Source: Desulfovibrio sp. TomC
GTDB taxonomy: Bacteria; Desulfobacterota; Desulfovibrionia; Desulfovibrionales; Desulfovibrionaceae
Reading direction: 5' to 3'
NCBI RefSeq assembly: GCF_000801335.2
Contig: NZ_JSEH01000004.1
Span: forward strand, 124,001-188,000
Length of the DNA: 64,000 bases
In this document: piece after piece, positions 42,547 to 51,880 of the stretch
Layout of the letters: each line of letters starts with the position of its first letter
How positions within the stretch are numbered: the stretch's first letter is position 1
Made by a program: the position numbers and the translations under genes
The notes under the pieces: generated by a model
The model's input: only the letters and a program-made list of their open reading frames with translations
The model's database searches: none
Told to the model about the DNA's origin: nothing

Positions 42547-44214
42547 TCAGCGGTCGGTCAGGGGAACAGGAAAGAAAAAGGCGTCGATGCCCTCTCTGGG
42601 ATTGACGGCAGTCAGATCGCTTTGCGGCGGAACCGTCTCGATCCAATTGACCTCCCCGGCCAAGTGTTCCCGGACGATGCGCTCGTGAAAGGCGACCTGA
42701 CCGGCCTCGGGTTGGCCTTCCCGGCTGTCCCAGAGCAGGTCGAAGTAATGGCTGTAGGCATTGAAGAGATGCCGTTTGCCGGCATTCTCGCCGCTCCAGA
42801 CGCCGCTTCCCGGCCGTGCGGCTATGATGGTCCCGGCCTGCCACAGCTGGCCGCTGCCCACCCCAGGCGTGTCGAGGTTGGAAGAAGTCACGTAGATGCG
42901 GCGTTCCTCCTCGTGCCCGGCCACGTCCAGGAGCATGAGCTTGTTGTGCATGTCGTGGGGCGTGCCAGGGTTGCGGGTGATCCCGGACGGGTCGAGTCTG
43001 GGCCAGACCCGGGCCATGGCCAAGACCGAGACGTGGCCCGTGGCCGGATCGAGCCGACGGATCACAGACGGTCCCCGCAGCAGGGCCGTAGTTGGCGTTT
43101 CGGCCTTTCCGTCGCCGCTTTGGAACTGCCACAGGAAGCGCACCGTCAAGTTACCCGGCTGCGTCGTGCCCAGGCGGACGTCGCTCTCCCGATCCTCGGT
43201 CCGGCCTCCGGCAAAGCCCTCGTCCACGAACCGGAACAGGTGTTCGACAAACCAGGCTGTTTCGCCAATCTCAAAGACGGCGACGTCCAGGCGCACGTCG
43301 CGTCCCTGGCGCAACTGGGCGGCGGCGTCGAACAGGGCAGCGTCGTACCAGTTGACAATGCCGGCCTCATGCTGGCCGGCAGAGGGAGCGTTCAGATAGA
43401 GCGGCCAGGGACGCTCCGGCGCGGCAGGCCTGCCGCCGACAAAGGCCTGGCCGCGGCCGGCATAGAAGGAGACCAAATAGTTTCCCACTGGTATGGGGGG
43501 CAGGCTCGTCCCACTTGCATCCGCGCTCCCATGGCCGCCGGGAAAACGTCCCTGGCCGTTTCCCGCTCCGGCCGCCTCGGACAGGGCCGTGAAGGCGGCG
43601 TAAAGGGCGGGCCTTCGCTCCACAAAGCGCAGGGCATTATTGCCCTTGCAGGTCAGGCCCACCGTCTGGAGGTTCAGGGAACCGTGCACGGTGTAATACT
43701 CGGCCTGCCCGTCTGAAAGCTGGAGCACCTTGGCATGGGTTTCGGGATTTCCCCAGCGGCCGTGCTGCTTGCCTTCCTCGATGCGGGCCGTCTTTCCCGT
43801 CCGCGGCAGCAGTGCCCGCACGCCGTCCGGCGAGATGTCGCCCACGCCGTAGCGGATGGTCAGCGAATCCATGGCGTCGCAGGCGTCGAGGCGGGCCAGA
43901 ACCCGGCGCGTGACGTCGTCGTCGGTCGTGCGCTGCCTGTCCCGCACGAAATCCACGCCCCTGTCGGGGGTGATGTCGCAGAAATAGTCGGTGTTGAGAA
44001 AGCCTATGTGGATGTCGCAGGCGTAGACGCCTTGGCGGCCGGCCAATCGGTCCAGGGGCCAGGACCAGGGGTTAAAGCGGGGATCGTTAGGCAAAAAAAT
44101 CGCTGCGCGGCTGGCGTCGGGACCGGGGCGGCCAAGGCCCGGTCGGGGATACAGTCCCGACGCCGCGACCGTCGCCGCTAGGCACAACAGCACAATGCGG
44201 ACAGTTCGTTTCAT
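42547..44214 (-). CDS. Exported phospholipase D-like protein
   Basis: A 555-residue protein with signal peptide MKRTVRIVLLCLAATVAASG and two PLD-type half-sites. The first is THAKVLQLSD with HGSLN downstream; the second is MHNKLMLLD with TSSNLDTPG. The second matches HxKxxxxD exactly; the first has one extra residue before Asp. This gives a likely periplasmic phosphodiesterase acting on phospholipid or nucleic acid. The ATG at 44212-44214 is chosen over 44271 because it starts the signal peptide. Confidence 0.8.
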   Translation of the reverse strand: MKRTVRIVLLCLAATVAASGLYPRPGLGRPGPDASRAAIFLPNDPRFNPWSWPLDRLAGRQGVYACDIHIGFLNTDYFCDITPDRGVDFVRDRQRTTDDDVTRRVLARLDACDAMDSLTIRYGVGDISPDGVRALLPRTGKTARIEEGKQHGRWGNPETHAKVLQLSDGQAEYYTVHGSLNLQTVGLTCKGNNALRFVERRPALYAAFTALSEAAGAGNGQGRFPGGHGSADASGTSLPPIPVGNYLVSFYAGRGQAFVGGRPAAPERPWPLYLNAPSAGQHEAGIVNWYDAALFDAAAQLRQGRDVRLDVAVFEIGETAWFVEHLFRFVDEGFAGGRTEDRESDVRLGTTQPGNLTVRFLWQFQSGDGKAETPTTALLRGPSVIRRLDPATGHVSVLAMARVWPRLDPSGITRNPGTPHDMHNKLMLLDVAGHEEERRIYVTSSNLDTPGVGSGQLWQAGTIIAARPGSGVWSGENAGKRHLFNAYSHYFDLLWDSREGQPEAGQVAFHERIVREHLAGEVNWIETVPPQSDLTAVNPREGIDAFFFPVPLTDR

Positions 44215-44321
44215 ACGGTGGTGACTCCGGACCCGGGGGGGGGCGTTTGGGGCGGTAGTCGCCGGCGTCAAGGGTACGCCGGCCGCATGCCTTCGACGCG
44301 CCTGCGGCCCGTTGACGCTCC

Positions 44322-44891
44322 TTATGCTTTCGTCCCGCTCCAGCGCTGGAACAGCTCATGGGGAATGTCGAACTGGTCGAGAATCTTGCCGACCGTCTGG
44401 TCGACCACGTCCATGATGGTCTTGGGGGCGTGGTAAAACGACGGGGCCGGCGGCAGGATGACGGCCCCCATTTCGGCCAAAGCGACCATGTGGCGCAGAT
44501 GCCCGAGATGCAGCGGCGTCTCGCGGGGGACGAGGACCAGCTTGCGTCGCTCTTTAAGCGTCACGTCGGCGGCCCGGGTGAGCAGATTGTCGTTTAAGGA
44601 CAGGGCGATCTGGGCCAGACTCTTCATGGAGCAGGGGGCGACCACCATGCCGCAGACCGGAAAAGAGCCGGACGAGATGGCCGCAGCCAGATTGCCGTGC
44701 TCGTGGACCACGTCGGCCAGCGCCCGCACCTCGTCCACACTGTGTTTGGTTTCCAGGCCCAAGGTCACGGCCGCGCCGGAACTGATGATGCAGTGGGTTT
44801 CCACGTCCGGGATATGGCGCAGGACTTCGAGCAGCCGGAGGCCATAGACCACGCCGCTGGCGCCGGTGATGCCGACAATAAGTCGTTTCAT
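44322..44891 (-). CDS. ubiX: Flavin prenyltransferase UbiX
   Basis: Makes prenylated FMN, the cofactor of UbiD-type decarboxylases. Its 189 residues match the family: LIVGITGASGVVYGLRLLE, SSGSFPVCGMVVAPCSMKSL, RETPLHLGHLRHMVALAEMG and PPAPSFYHAPKTI. The ATG follows TTGAGGGGAAAAA. No ubiD partner is seen in this window. Confidence 0.96.
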   Translation of the reverse strand: MKRLIVGITGASGVVYGLRLLEVLRHIPDVETHCIISSGAAVTLGLETKHSVDEVRALADVVHEHGNLAAAISSGSFPVCGMVVAPCSMKSLAQIALSLNDNLLTRAADVTLKERRKLVLVPRETPLHLGHLRHMVALAEMGAVILPPAPSFYHAPKTIMDVVDQTVGKILDQFDIPHELFQRWSGTKA

Positions 44892-44986
44892 TTTTTCCCC
44901 TCAAGGCTCGTGCGCATCTTTTCCCATCTTCCCTTGCCGAACTTCCGCCCGCCGATTTGGCAGCGTCCTCGGTCAAATCAAACGAA

Positions 44987-45032
44987 CCCCAGGTGGGATT
45001 CCAAAGGGTACGGCCCTTAGGGCGCCGGAGGC
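44987..45032 (-). repeat. Interspersed GCCTCCGGCG repeat (copy 2)
   Basis: Read on the minus strand this is GCCTCCGGCGCCCTAAGGGC followed by CGTACCCTTTGGAATCCCAC. It aligns with 54190-54232 almost base for base and more loosely with 3386-3426. It contains an internal AAGGG/CCCTT dyad and sits in an intergenic space. Confidence 0.7.
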
Positions 45033-45168
45033 ATGCTTTCTGCCTTCTCGCTTCCTGCCGGTTCAGTCTGGCGGCGTCGTCGTCAAGGCCCCGATGGCCA
45101 GGTCTTCCAGAAAGTCGGCCATATCGAACAGGCTGGGCATGGGAGGCTGGCCGGCGTCAAGAGACGTC

Positions 45169-48100
45169 TTACGTGTCCGTGAACCGGCGGGAATCGACCG
45201 TGGCTTTGCGCTCGAGTTTGGCCCAGCCCATTTCCCGGCCGCGCAGCGAGGCGACAAAGGTTTGCAGGGCCACCACATACATGAGTTGCCGGTAGAAAAA
45301 ACGCTGCGGCACGAGCCACACGAGCAATAGCTTGTCCTCGCTGCGCTCCAAGAAAAAGGCGACCAGACCGGCCAGAATGTCGGCGGCCATGAACAGGGCG
45401 TAATAGAAGACCACCTTTTGAAACGAGTCCGGGTCCCAGCTGGCAGGGTGCCACATCCACATGACTGCGGACACGAGGCAGGTGTAGGCCAGCCATAAGT
45501 CCATGATGGGCGAGATGAGCTGGAAAAAAATCTGGTAGATCCAGATGTTGGGCAGCCCGCAAAAGCCGAGGAGGCCGTAGCGGGGCCGAAACAGGGCGTC
45601 TTTATGTTTCCAGGCCACCTGGAGCGTGCCGAACATCCAACGGAAGCGTTGGCGCAAAAAGCCGCGCATGGTGTCCGGGGCTTCGGTCAGGGCCACGGCC
45701 CGGTCTTCGTAGGCCACGACAAAGCCCATGCGCTGGATGCGGATGGTCAGGTCCGCATCCTCGGCCAGGGTTTCGGCCGAGAAGCCACCGGCCGCCTCCA
45801 CCACCTCGCGCCGCCAAGCGCCGACAGCCCCGGGCACGACCGTTACACTGTCGAGAATGGTCAGAGCCCGGCGGTCGAGGTTCTGGCTGGTTACGTATTC
45901 CAAGGCCTGGCAACGGGTCAGGAAATTGATGCGGTTGCCAACCTTGGCATTGCCGGCCACGGCCCCGACCTTGGGATCGGCGAACCAGGCGACCAGACGC
46001 ATGATGGTGTCCCGGGTGAACACCGTGTCCGCGTCCAGGGTGACTACGATGTCGGCCTTGGTGCGGCCGATGCCGTGGTTGAGCGCTGACGGCTTGCCGC
46101 CGTTTGGCTGGGTGACGACGGTGACGAGTGCGTTTCCGGCAAAGGCCTCGCGCACGACCGCGTAGGTGTTGTCGCTAGAGCCGTCGTCCACCACGATGAT
46201 TTCGAAGGCGGCCGGGTGCTGGCAGGCCAACAGCGACTGCACCGTCTGGAGCACGACCTTTTCCTCGTTATAGGCCGGCACCACCACGGCCACGGAAAGT
46301 TTGTCCGCTTGATCGGAGACCGGCTTGTGGCGGCCCCGCACCTTTTCCGCCACCGCCAGGGTCACGAGGATGGCCAGACGCCCCAGGCCAAGGGCCGTGC
46401 CGAGAATAAACAGGTACTGGAGGCCGGCCGACCAGGCGAAGAGCAGGAAAAAGCCGATGCGGGTGCCAAGGGCCACCAGCGGATTTTCGTTCTTGGCCTC
46501 GGGCATGATGGTGTCGCGCGTCTGGCCCAGGAGTTCGGAAACCGTGGCGAATTGGTAGCCTTTTCCCCGCAGGATTTCGATGATCCGGGGCAGGGCGGCC
46601 ACGGTCTGGGCCCGGTCGCCGCCGCCGTCGTGGAGCAGGATGATGTTGCCTTCACCGATTTCAACCTGGCGCACGGTCTCCTCGACAATGGCGTCAACGC
46701 CCGGCTGCCGCCAGTCGTTGGGGTCGATGTTCATGCCCACGAACACGTACCCCTGCTTGCCGAGGATCTCCAGCGGCCGGACCTGATCCTGGGTCTCGGG
46801 TTCGCTGTCCTCGCCGTAGGGGGAGCGGAACAGATGGGTCCGGTGGCCGAGAACGCTTTCGAAAAGCCGCTGGGTGGCGGAAACCTCCAGGGTGAGCTGG
46901 GTGGTGGAGACGTCGGCGATGTTGGGATGGGTGTAGGTGTGGTTGCCGATGTCGTGGCCCTCGGCGTAGGTGCGCCGCAACAGTTCGGGATTTCGCTCGG
47001 CGTTGGAGCCGATGACGAAAAAGGTCGCCGCCGCGCCGGTCTGGCGGAGGATGTCGAGAATCCGGGGGGTGTATTTGGGGTCTGGCCCGTCGTCAAAGGT
47101 CAGGGCCACGGTTTTGGGTGTAAAGCCATGGCGCTCGATGACGTAGGGCGAGGGATACACCTCGAAGCTTTCGCCGGTGATGAGCCGGCTTTTGCCGTCG
47201 TAGGTGATGCTGCGCCGGCCGATATGGGGGGTCTGGGCAATGCGCAGAATTTCTCCCTGGCCTTCATAGTCCAAGTCGTAATCGAACCGGATTTCTTCCA
47301 ACCGCGCGGCGGCCTCGGCTCCGGGGGCCCAATCCGTCCCGAAAAAGGTCCAGATGGACGGGTCTTCGCCGCCCAGACGCCACAGGGCAAACCCGGCGGG
47401 CTGGAGCGGCAGGGCCGAGGCCATGGCGTTTAAAACCGTGGTCGCGTCCATGAGCCAGACGTTGTGGGGGACGTCCTTCTCGTCGTCATAGTCGAAATGG
47501 GGATTAAGCGACACCGGATCAAGGCTGATGGCCGACTCGGACTCTTTGGCGAGCAGCACCGCCTCCTCGAAGGTGACTTCCTCGGCCGGTTTCCCTTTGG
47601 GCCAGTCATAGGCGTAGCTGCCAAGGGCCACCACCAGCTTACCGGCCGGGATGTCGGCCATCCGGGGGCGCAGCGCCTTGACGTACCAGGGCAGGCTGGC
47701 GATGGGACCGGGTTTGCCGGCCGCCCAGTGTTCGTCATAGGCCATGATGATGACCTGATCGACCTGTTCGGCAATGGCCCGATAGGGGAAGGCCGGGTCT
47801 TCGGCCGGGACGTTTATGGAAACGGCGAGCTTTTCGTTGTGAAAGGCGGTCGACAGTTCGGTGACGAAGCGCAGGTAGTTCTTTTGCGCTTTTGGGGGGA
47901 CGTCCTCGAAATCGAGGCTGACTCCCGCGAATCCGTTTTTGCGGACAAAGTCCAGGAGTGCGGCCACGACCCGGGCCCGGGCCTCGCTGCTGGCCGCCAT
48001 GCGGGCCAGCAGGTCGCCGCGCCAGGTCATGTCGATGAAATTATTGACGAGCGGCATGATGGGCAGGTCAGGCCGGCTGGAGCGGATGAAGCGCAGGGCC

Positions 48101-48591
48101 TCGCGGGTCTTGTCCGGGCTGTCCTCGCGGATGGTTCCGTCTCCGTCCACCATATGCAGCCATTCGGGAATGAGGATGTCGAGGTTGCCGATGTGCTTTT
48201 TGAGTGAACTGAGGCTGGCGTCGTCCCAGTTGACAAAAAAGCCGATGGCCTTGGTGGCGTAGGGCTGGGTCGGGGCGTTGCGCGCGACCGGCGGGGAATG
48301 GCGGTTGGCTTTGATTTCCTTGGCCAGGGTGCGCTTGAGCTTGGCCAGACGGGCATCAGCGGCAGCCGGCGTTTCCACAGGCAGCGGCGGGCTTAAATGG
48401 TTGGGGCGGGGCAGAAACCGGGCCGCCGGCAGGGAGAGGGATTCCAGGGCCGGATTGACCAGCACGCTGACCACGAGCGCAACCAGGACAGCCGAGACCA
48501 GCACGGCCGCAAGCAAGGCCCCTGCTTTGACTTTGGGCCAGCGCTTGTTGTTCGGGTCGAAGAAAACCGGACGTTTTGAGGGCAGGTGCAC
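45169..48591 (-). CDS. Three-module GH18-like / polysaccharide deacetylase / GT2 synthase fusion
   Basis: A 1140-residue membrane protein. An N-terminal membrane anchor (about 23-46) is followed by a GH18-like domain (about 110-420) with the acidic motif GVSLDFEDVP. A NodB-type deacetylase (about 490-690) has TFDDGPD, NHTYTHPN and RSPYG. After more membrane spans, a family 2 processive glycosyltransferase (about 760-1100) has VVPAYNEE, VVDDGSSD, TLDADTV, AEDADLT and QRFRW. Together these would polymerise, deacetylate and trim or bind an N-acetylhexosamine exopolysaccharide, comparable to PgaB plus PgaC in one chain. The start is GTG. Confidence 0.9.
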   Translation of the reverse strand: MHLPSKRPVFFDPNNKRWPKVKAGALLAAVLVSAVLVALVVSVLVNPALESLSLPAARFLPRPNHLSPPLPVETPAAADARLAKLKRTLAKEIKANRHSPPVARNAPTQPYATKAIGFFVNWDDASLSSLKKHIGNLDILIPEWLHMVDGDGTIREDSPDKTREALRFIRSSRPDLPIMPLVNNFIDMTWRGDLLARMAASSEARARVVAALLDFVRKNGFAGVSLDFEDVPPKAQKNYLRFVTELSTAFHNEKLAVSINVPAEDPAFPYRAIAEQVDQVIIMAYDEHWAAGKPGPIASLPWYVKALRPRMADIPAGKLVVALGSYAYDWPKGKPAEEVTFEEAVLLAKESESAISLDPVSLNPHFDYDDEKDVPHNVWLMDATTVLNAMASALPLQPAGFALWRLGGEDPSIWTFFGTDWAPGAEAAARLEEIRFDYDLDYEGQGEILRIAQTPHIGRRSITYDGKSRLITGESFEVYPSPYVIERHGFTPKTVALTFDDGPDPKYTPRILDILRQTGAAATFFVIGSNAERNPELLRRTYAEGHDIGNHTYTHPNIADVSTTQLTLEVSATQRLFESVLGHRTHLFRSPYGEDSEPETQDQVRPLEILGKQGYVFVGMNIDPNDWRQPGVDAIVEETVRQVEIGEGNIILLHDGGGDRAQTVAALPRIIEILRGKGYQFATVSELLGQTRDTIMPEAKNENPLVALGTRIGFFLLFAWSAGLQYLFILGTALGLGRLAILVTLAVAEKVRGRHKPVSDQADKLSVAVVVPAYNEEKVVLQTVQSLLACQHPAAFEIIVVDDGSSDNTYAVVREAFAGNALVTVVTQPNGGKPSALNHGIGRTKADIVVTLDADTVFTRDTIMRLVAWFADPKVGAVAGNAKVGNRINFLTRCQALEYVTSQNLDRRALTILDSVTVVPGAVGAWRREVVEAAGGFSAETLAEDADLTIRIQRMGFVVAYEDRAVALTEAPDTMRGFLRQRFRWMFGTLQVAWKHKDALFRPRYGLLGFCGLPNIWIYQIFFQLISPIMDLWLAYTCLVSAVMWMWHPASWDPDSFQKVVFYYALFMAADILAGLVAFFLERSEDKLLLVWLVPQRFFYRQLMYVVALQTFVASLRGREMGWAKLERKATVDSRRFTDT

Positions 48592-49175
48592 GGTGGGCTC
48601 GTCTGGTTGAAGTGGCCGGGGCTGGCGTGGGTCTCTCAGGGATCAGGAAAAAAGAAGGATAATCCTGCGCTGCGGCTTTGCAAGCAAACTTGCAAAAATG
48701 AGATGCCGCCCCCGTTCGATGGGAATCCCCTTGGGCTGTCGTTTCAAGCCCCCGGAAACAGCGGGGCCAGGCCCGACGCCGTCCGGGGGGTGCTCCCGGC
48801 ATCGTACTGCGCTTGGGCCTGAAGGTCCAGGGGGTGGGCCTGTTTCCCTGTCTTCGGCCGGTCACGGCGTCCAGTTGGCTCCCACTGAACAGAGTGGTTG
48901 TTGGAAATTCAAATGATCTGATGAATTGCCGTGCTGTCTGCCCGTGCTGCCTGGGGTCTGCCTTCCGGACGCTTCGGGAAGGTTGCGCCTGGATCTCCCA
49001 TACCTCGGCTGTGTCGGCCCATCGGACGTTCCTGGGCGGGTGTGTCGGTATCGGGCGGGGCGTCGCGGTTTTTTTGAAAGAACTATTGACGCGATAATTT
49101 TACAATTGTATTTGAATTGTCAAAAAAGAATGCCCGGGACGTCGACCGAACAACCCCATGCCCCAGAGGTTTCCC
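48592..49175. promoter_or_regulatory. Divergent spacer with a glycerol-operon promoter and dyad
   Basis: No gene is supported in these 580 bases. Near the right end, TTGACG (49086-49091) with a 17-base spacer to TATTTG is a candidate promoter. The dyad ACAATT-GTATTTG-AATTGT overlaps that -10 element, as an operator would. The regulator encoded just downstream (49176) is the obvious binder, as inference. Confidence 0.55.
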
Positions 49176-50123
49176 ATGACGGGATTCGATGAAAGCGAAA
49201 ACCAGTTGATATCCCGGGTCGCCTGGCTCTATTTCAATGAAGAATTGACCCAGGGGGAAATCGGCGAGCGGCTCGGCATCACCCGCCTCAAGGTCAACCG
49301 CCTGCTCCAGGCCGGACGCCAGGCCGGACTTATCCGGGTCGTCATCAACACCGCCTTCAAGGACTGCGTGGCCCTGGAAGCCGGACTCGTCCGGGAATAC
49401 GGCCTTGTCCGGGCCATTGTCGTTCCCACTCCGGAACGCGACGGACTTTCTCGCTATGAGACCATCGGCCGACCGGCCGGCGAATACACCTCGCTTGAAC
49501 TCCAGGACGGGCAACGGCTGGGCGTGGGCTGGGGCTACACCCTGTGCGCGGCCATAAACGGTCTGGTCATCCGCAACTTTCGCGACGTGTCCGTCACCTC
49601 GCTCTACGGCGGCGTGCCGCGCAGCCCGGTCAATCCCTTCGATTCGACGGCCATGTTCGCCAGAAAGCTTGCGGCCGTGGTCTGCAACCATCTGCCCGCC
49701 CCCATGTTCGTCTCCAACCGGGACGTGCGGGCAACCATCGCCGACCAGCCCTTTTTCCGGACGTTTTACCAGGAAGCCCTGGACGTGGACATGATCCTGA
49801 CGGCGGTCGGCGATTTGACCGCCCAGGCCACCAACATTGCTCTTGGGGCCATCACCCAGGACCAACGGCGCGATCTGGCCAGGGCCGGGGCCGTGGGCGA
49901 ATTTTTCGGCCGTTTTCTGGACGCACACGGCAATGTCCTGGACCACGAAGTCAACCACTGCAGCATGTCCCCGGACTTCGACGGACTGTGCAAGGTTCCC
50001 CACATCATTCTCGTCTCCGGTGGCCTGGCCAAGGTCCCCATACTGCAATCCGTGCTGCGGCGCGGCTACGTCCACGTGTTTGTGACGGACGCACGCACTG
50101 CCCACAGCCTGCTCAACCCGTAA
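49176..50123 (+). CDS. SorC/DeoR-type sugar-binding transcriptional regulator
   Basis: A 315-residue regulator, first gene of the glycerol operon. The N-terminal helix-turn-helix (VAWLYFNEELTQGEIGERLG, ITRLKVNRLLQAGR) is of SorC type. The rest is the sugar-phosphate-isomerase-like effector domain (GVGWGYTLCAAINGL, SVTSLYGGVPRS). It probably senses glycerol-3-phosphate or a related phosphate and controls glpDFK. The ATG at 49176 is preceded by CAGAGGTTTCCC; the earlier ATG at 49158 lacks a ribosome site. Confidence 0.88.
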   Translation: MTGFDESENQLISRVAWLYFNEELTQGEIGERLGITRLKVNRLLQAGRQAGLIRVVINTAFKDCVALEAGLVREYGLVRAIVVPTPERDGLSRYETIGRPAGEYTSLELQDGQRLGVGWGYTLCAAINGLVIRNFRDVSVTSLYGGVPRSPVNPFDSTAMFARKLAAVVCNHLPAPMFVSNRDVRATIADQPFFRTFYQEALDVDMILTAVGDLTAQATNIALGAITQDQRRDLARAGAVGEFFGRFLDAHGNVLDHEVNHCSMSPDFDGLCKVPHIILVSGGLAKVPILQSVLRRGYVHVFVTDARTAHSLLNP

Positions 50124-50137
50124 GACAAGGCGGAGCC

Positions 50138-51865
50138 ATGGACAGACAGGAGCATTTACGCCGTCTGCAAGACGGAGAACCATTCGATCTGCTGGTGATC
50201 GGCGGCGGGGCCACCGGCTGCGGCATCGCACTGGATGCGGCGACTCGGGGCCTGCGCGTCGCTTTGGTCGAACGCGACGATTTCGCCCAGGGGACCAGCA
50301 GCAAAAGCACCAAGCTGGTGCACGGCGGCGTGCGCTATCTCGAAAAAGCCATCCTCAAGCTCGACAAGGACCAGTTCAATCTCGTGCGCGAAGGTCTGCG
50401 GGAACGCGGCCGGCTGCTCAAAAACGCCCCCCATCTGGCCCATGCCATTCGCCTGATGACCCCGGTCAAAACTTGGTTCCAGGCCGCTTATATCTTTGCC
50501 GGGCTGGTGCTCTACGATCTCCTGGCCGGCCGGCTTTCCCTGGGCCGCAGCCGGCTGGTCACCCGGGGCACGGCCCAGAAGCTTTTCCCCCAGCTCAATC
50601 TGGACGGCTACGTGGCGGCGGTCATCTACGCCGACGGCCAGTTCAACGACGCCCGCATGGCTGTTTCCCTGGCCCGCACCGCCGCCGCCCATGGGGCCAT
50701 TTGCGCCAACCATGTGGAAGTGACCGGTCTGGTCAAGGAGGACGGCCGCATCCGGGGGGCCCAGGTGCGCGACCGGATCGACGGCCGGACCTGGACCATT
50801 GCGGCCAAGGGCGTGGTCAACGCCACCGGCCCCTTTGCCGACGCCGTCCGACGCCTGGACGACCCCCAGGCGCCGGACACCCTGAAGGTCAGTTCCGGCA
50901 TCCATATCCTGCTGTCGGCCGACACCACTCCCGATGATCTCTCGCTCATGATCCCCAGCACCGAGGACGGGCGCGTGCTCTTTATGATCCCCTGGCAGGG
51001 GCATGTCCTTTTCGGCACGACCGATGAACCGGCAGGCGTGGAATTCGATCCGGTTCCGCAGTGCAAGGATGTGGACTATTTGCTGCGCTACGCCGGCGCC
51101 TATCTGCGTCGACCGGTTGCGCACAAGGACATCCTGGCGGTGTGGAACGGGTTGCGGCCGCTGGTCTTTGATCCGAAGAAAAAAAACACCCAGGAACTGG
51201 CCCGGACCCATGTCCTGACCCAAAGCCCCTCGGGCCTCCTGACCATGGCCGGCGGCAAATGGACCAGCTACCGGGCCATGGCCGAAGACGCCGTGGATGC
51301 CGCCTGCCTCGCCTTCGGCCTGGACCGGGGACGGCCCTGCGTCACCCAGGAGCTGCATCTGCTCGGCTCCAAGGCCTATTACCCCGACGCCTGGCGGGAT
51401 CTGGCCGTCCGCGAAGGCCTGGACCCTGATCTTGTCCGGTCCTTGTTTCTGCTTCACGGCGACGAGACCATGCAGGTTGTTGCCCTCGGCCGCGCCCTTG
51501 ATCTCATGCAGCCGATTCATCCGTCACATCCGTATATAGGCGCGCAGGTCGTTTTCGCCGTCAGGCGGGAAATGGCCAGGCACGTCAGCGACGTCTTGTT
51601 GCGACGCCTCCCGTTGGGGCTCGTGGACATGGCCCATGCCCGGGAGGCGGCTCCTGTGGTGGCGGCGATCATGGGCCGCGAACTCGGCTGGGATGAAACC
51701 CGTCGCACGCACGAGGTGGAGAGCGTCTGCCGGCTGCTGGAGGCCTGGTATACCGGGTATGATCCAGCCGACGCACGGCAGGCGAAGAACGTGGCAGAGG
51801 CAGACCTGGAGAAGCAGTCTCTTCTCCCTGCACAGGGAAAGAGGCCAACGGCGGAAGCGATGTAA
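50138..51865 (+). CDS. glpD: Glycerol-3-phosphate dehydrogenase (FAD, respiratory)
   Basis: Oxidises glycerol-3-phosphate to dihydroxyacetone phosphate at the inner membrane, feeding the quinone pool. It has the FAD-binding motif DLLVIGGGATGCGIALDAAT, SSKSTKLVHGGVRYLE, and the C-terminal helical domain. Its 575 residues fit the family. The ATG at 50138 follows AAGGCGGAGCC, 14 bases after the regulator stop. Confidence 0.95.
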   Translation: MDRQEHLRRLQDGEPFDLLVIGGGATGCGIALDAATRGLRVALVERDDFAQGTSSKSTKLVHGGVRYLEKAILKLDKDQFNLVREGLRERGRLLKNAPHLAHAIRLMTPVKTWFQAAYIFAGLVLYDLLAGRLSLGRSRLVTRGTAQKLFPQLNLDGYVAAVIYADGQFNDARMAVSLARTAAAHGAICANHVEVTGLVKEDGRIRGAQVRDRIDGRTWTIAAKGVVNATGPFADAVRRLDDPQAPDTLKVSSGIHILLSADTTPDDLSLMIPSTEDGRVLFMIPWQGHVLFGTTDEPAGVEFDPVPQCKDVDYLLRYAGAYLRRPVAHKDILAVWNGLRPLVFDPKKKNTQELARTHVLTQSPSGLLTMAGGKWTSYRAMAEDAVDAACLAFGLDRGRPCVTQELHLLGSKAYYPDAWRDLAVREGLDPDLVRSLFLLHGDETMQVVALGRALDLMQPIHPSHPYIGAQVVFAVRREMARHVSDVLLRRLPLGLVDMAHAREAAPVVAAIMGRELGWDETRRTHEVESVCRLLEAWYTGYDPADARQAKNVAEADLEKQSLLPAQGKRPTAEAM

Positions 51866-51880
51866 GAGGAGGGGTGCGGC

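Noticed and set aside
45063-45140. A 25-residue frame (MPSLFDMADFLEDLAIGALT) after the trifunctional synthase
   Set aside because: No ribosome site and too short to support.
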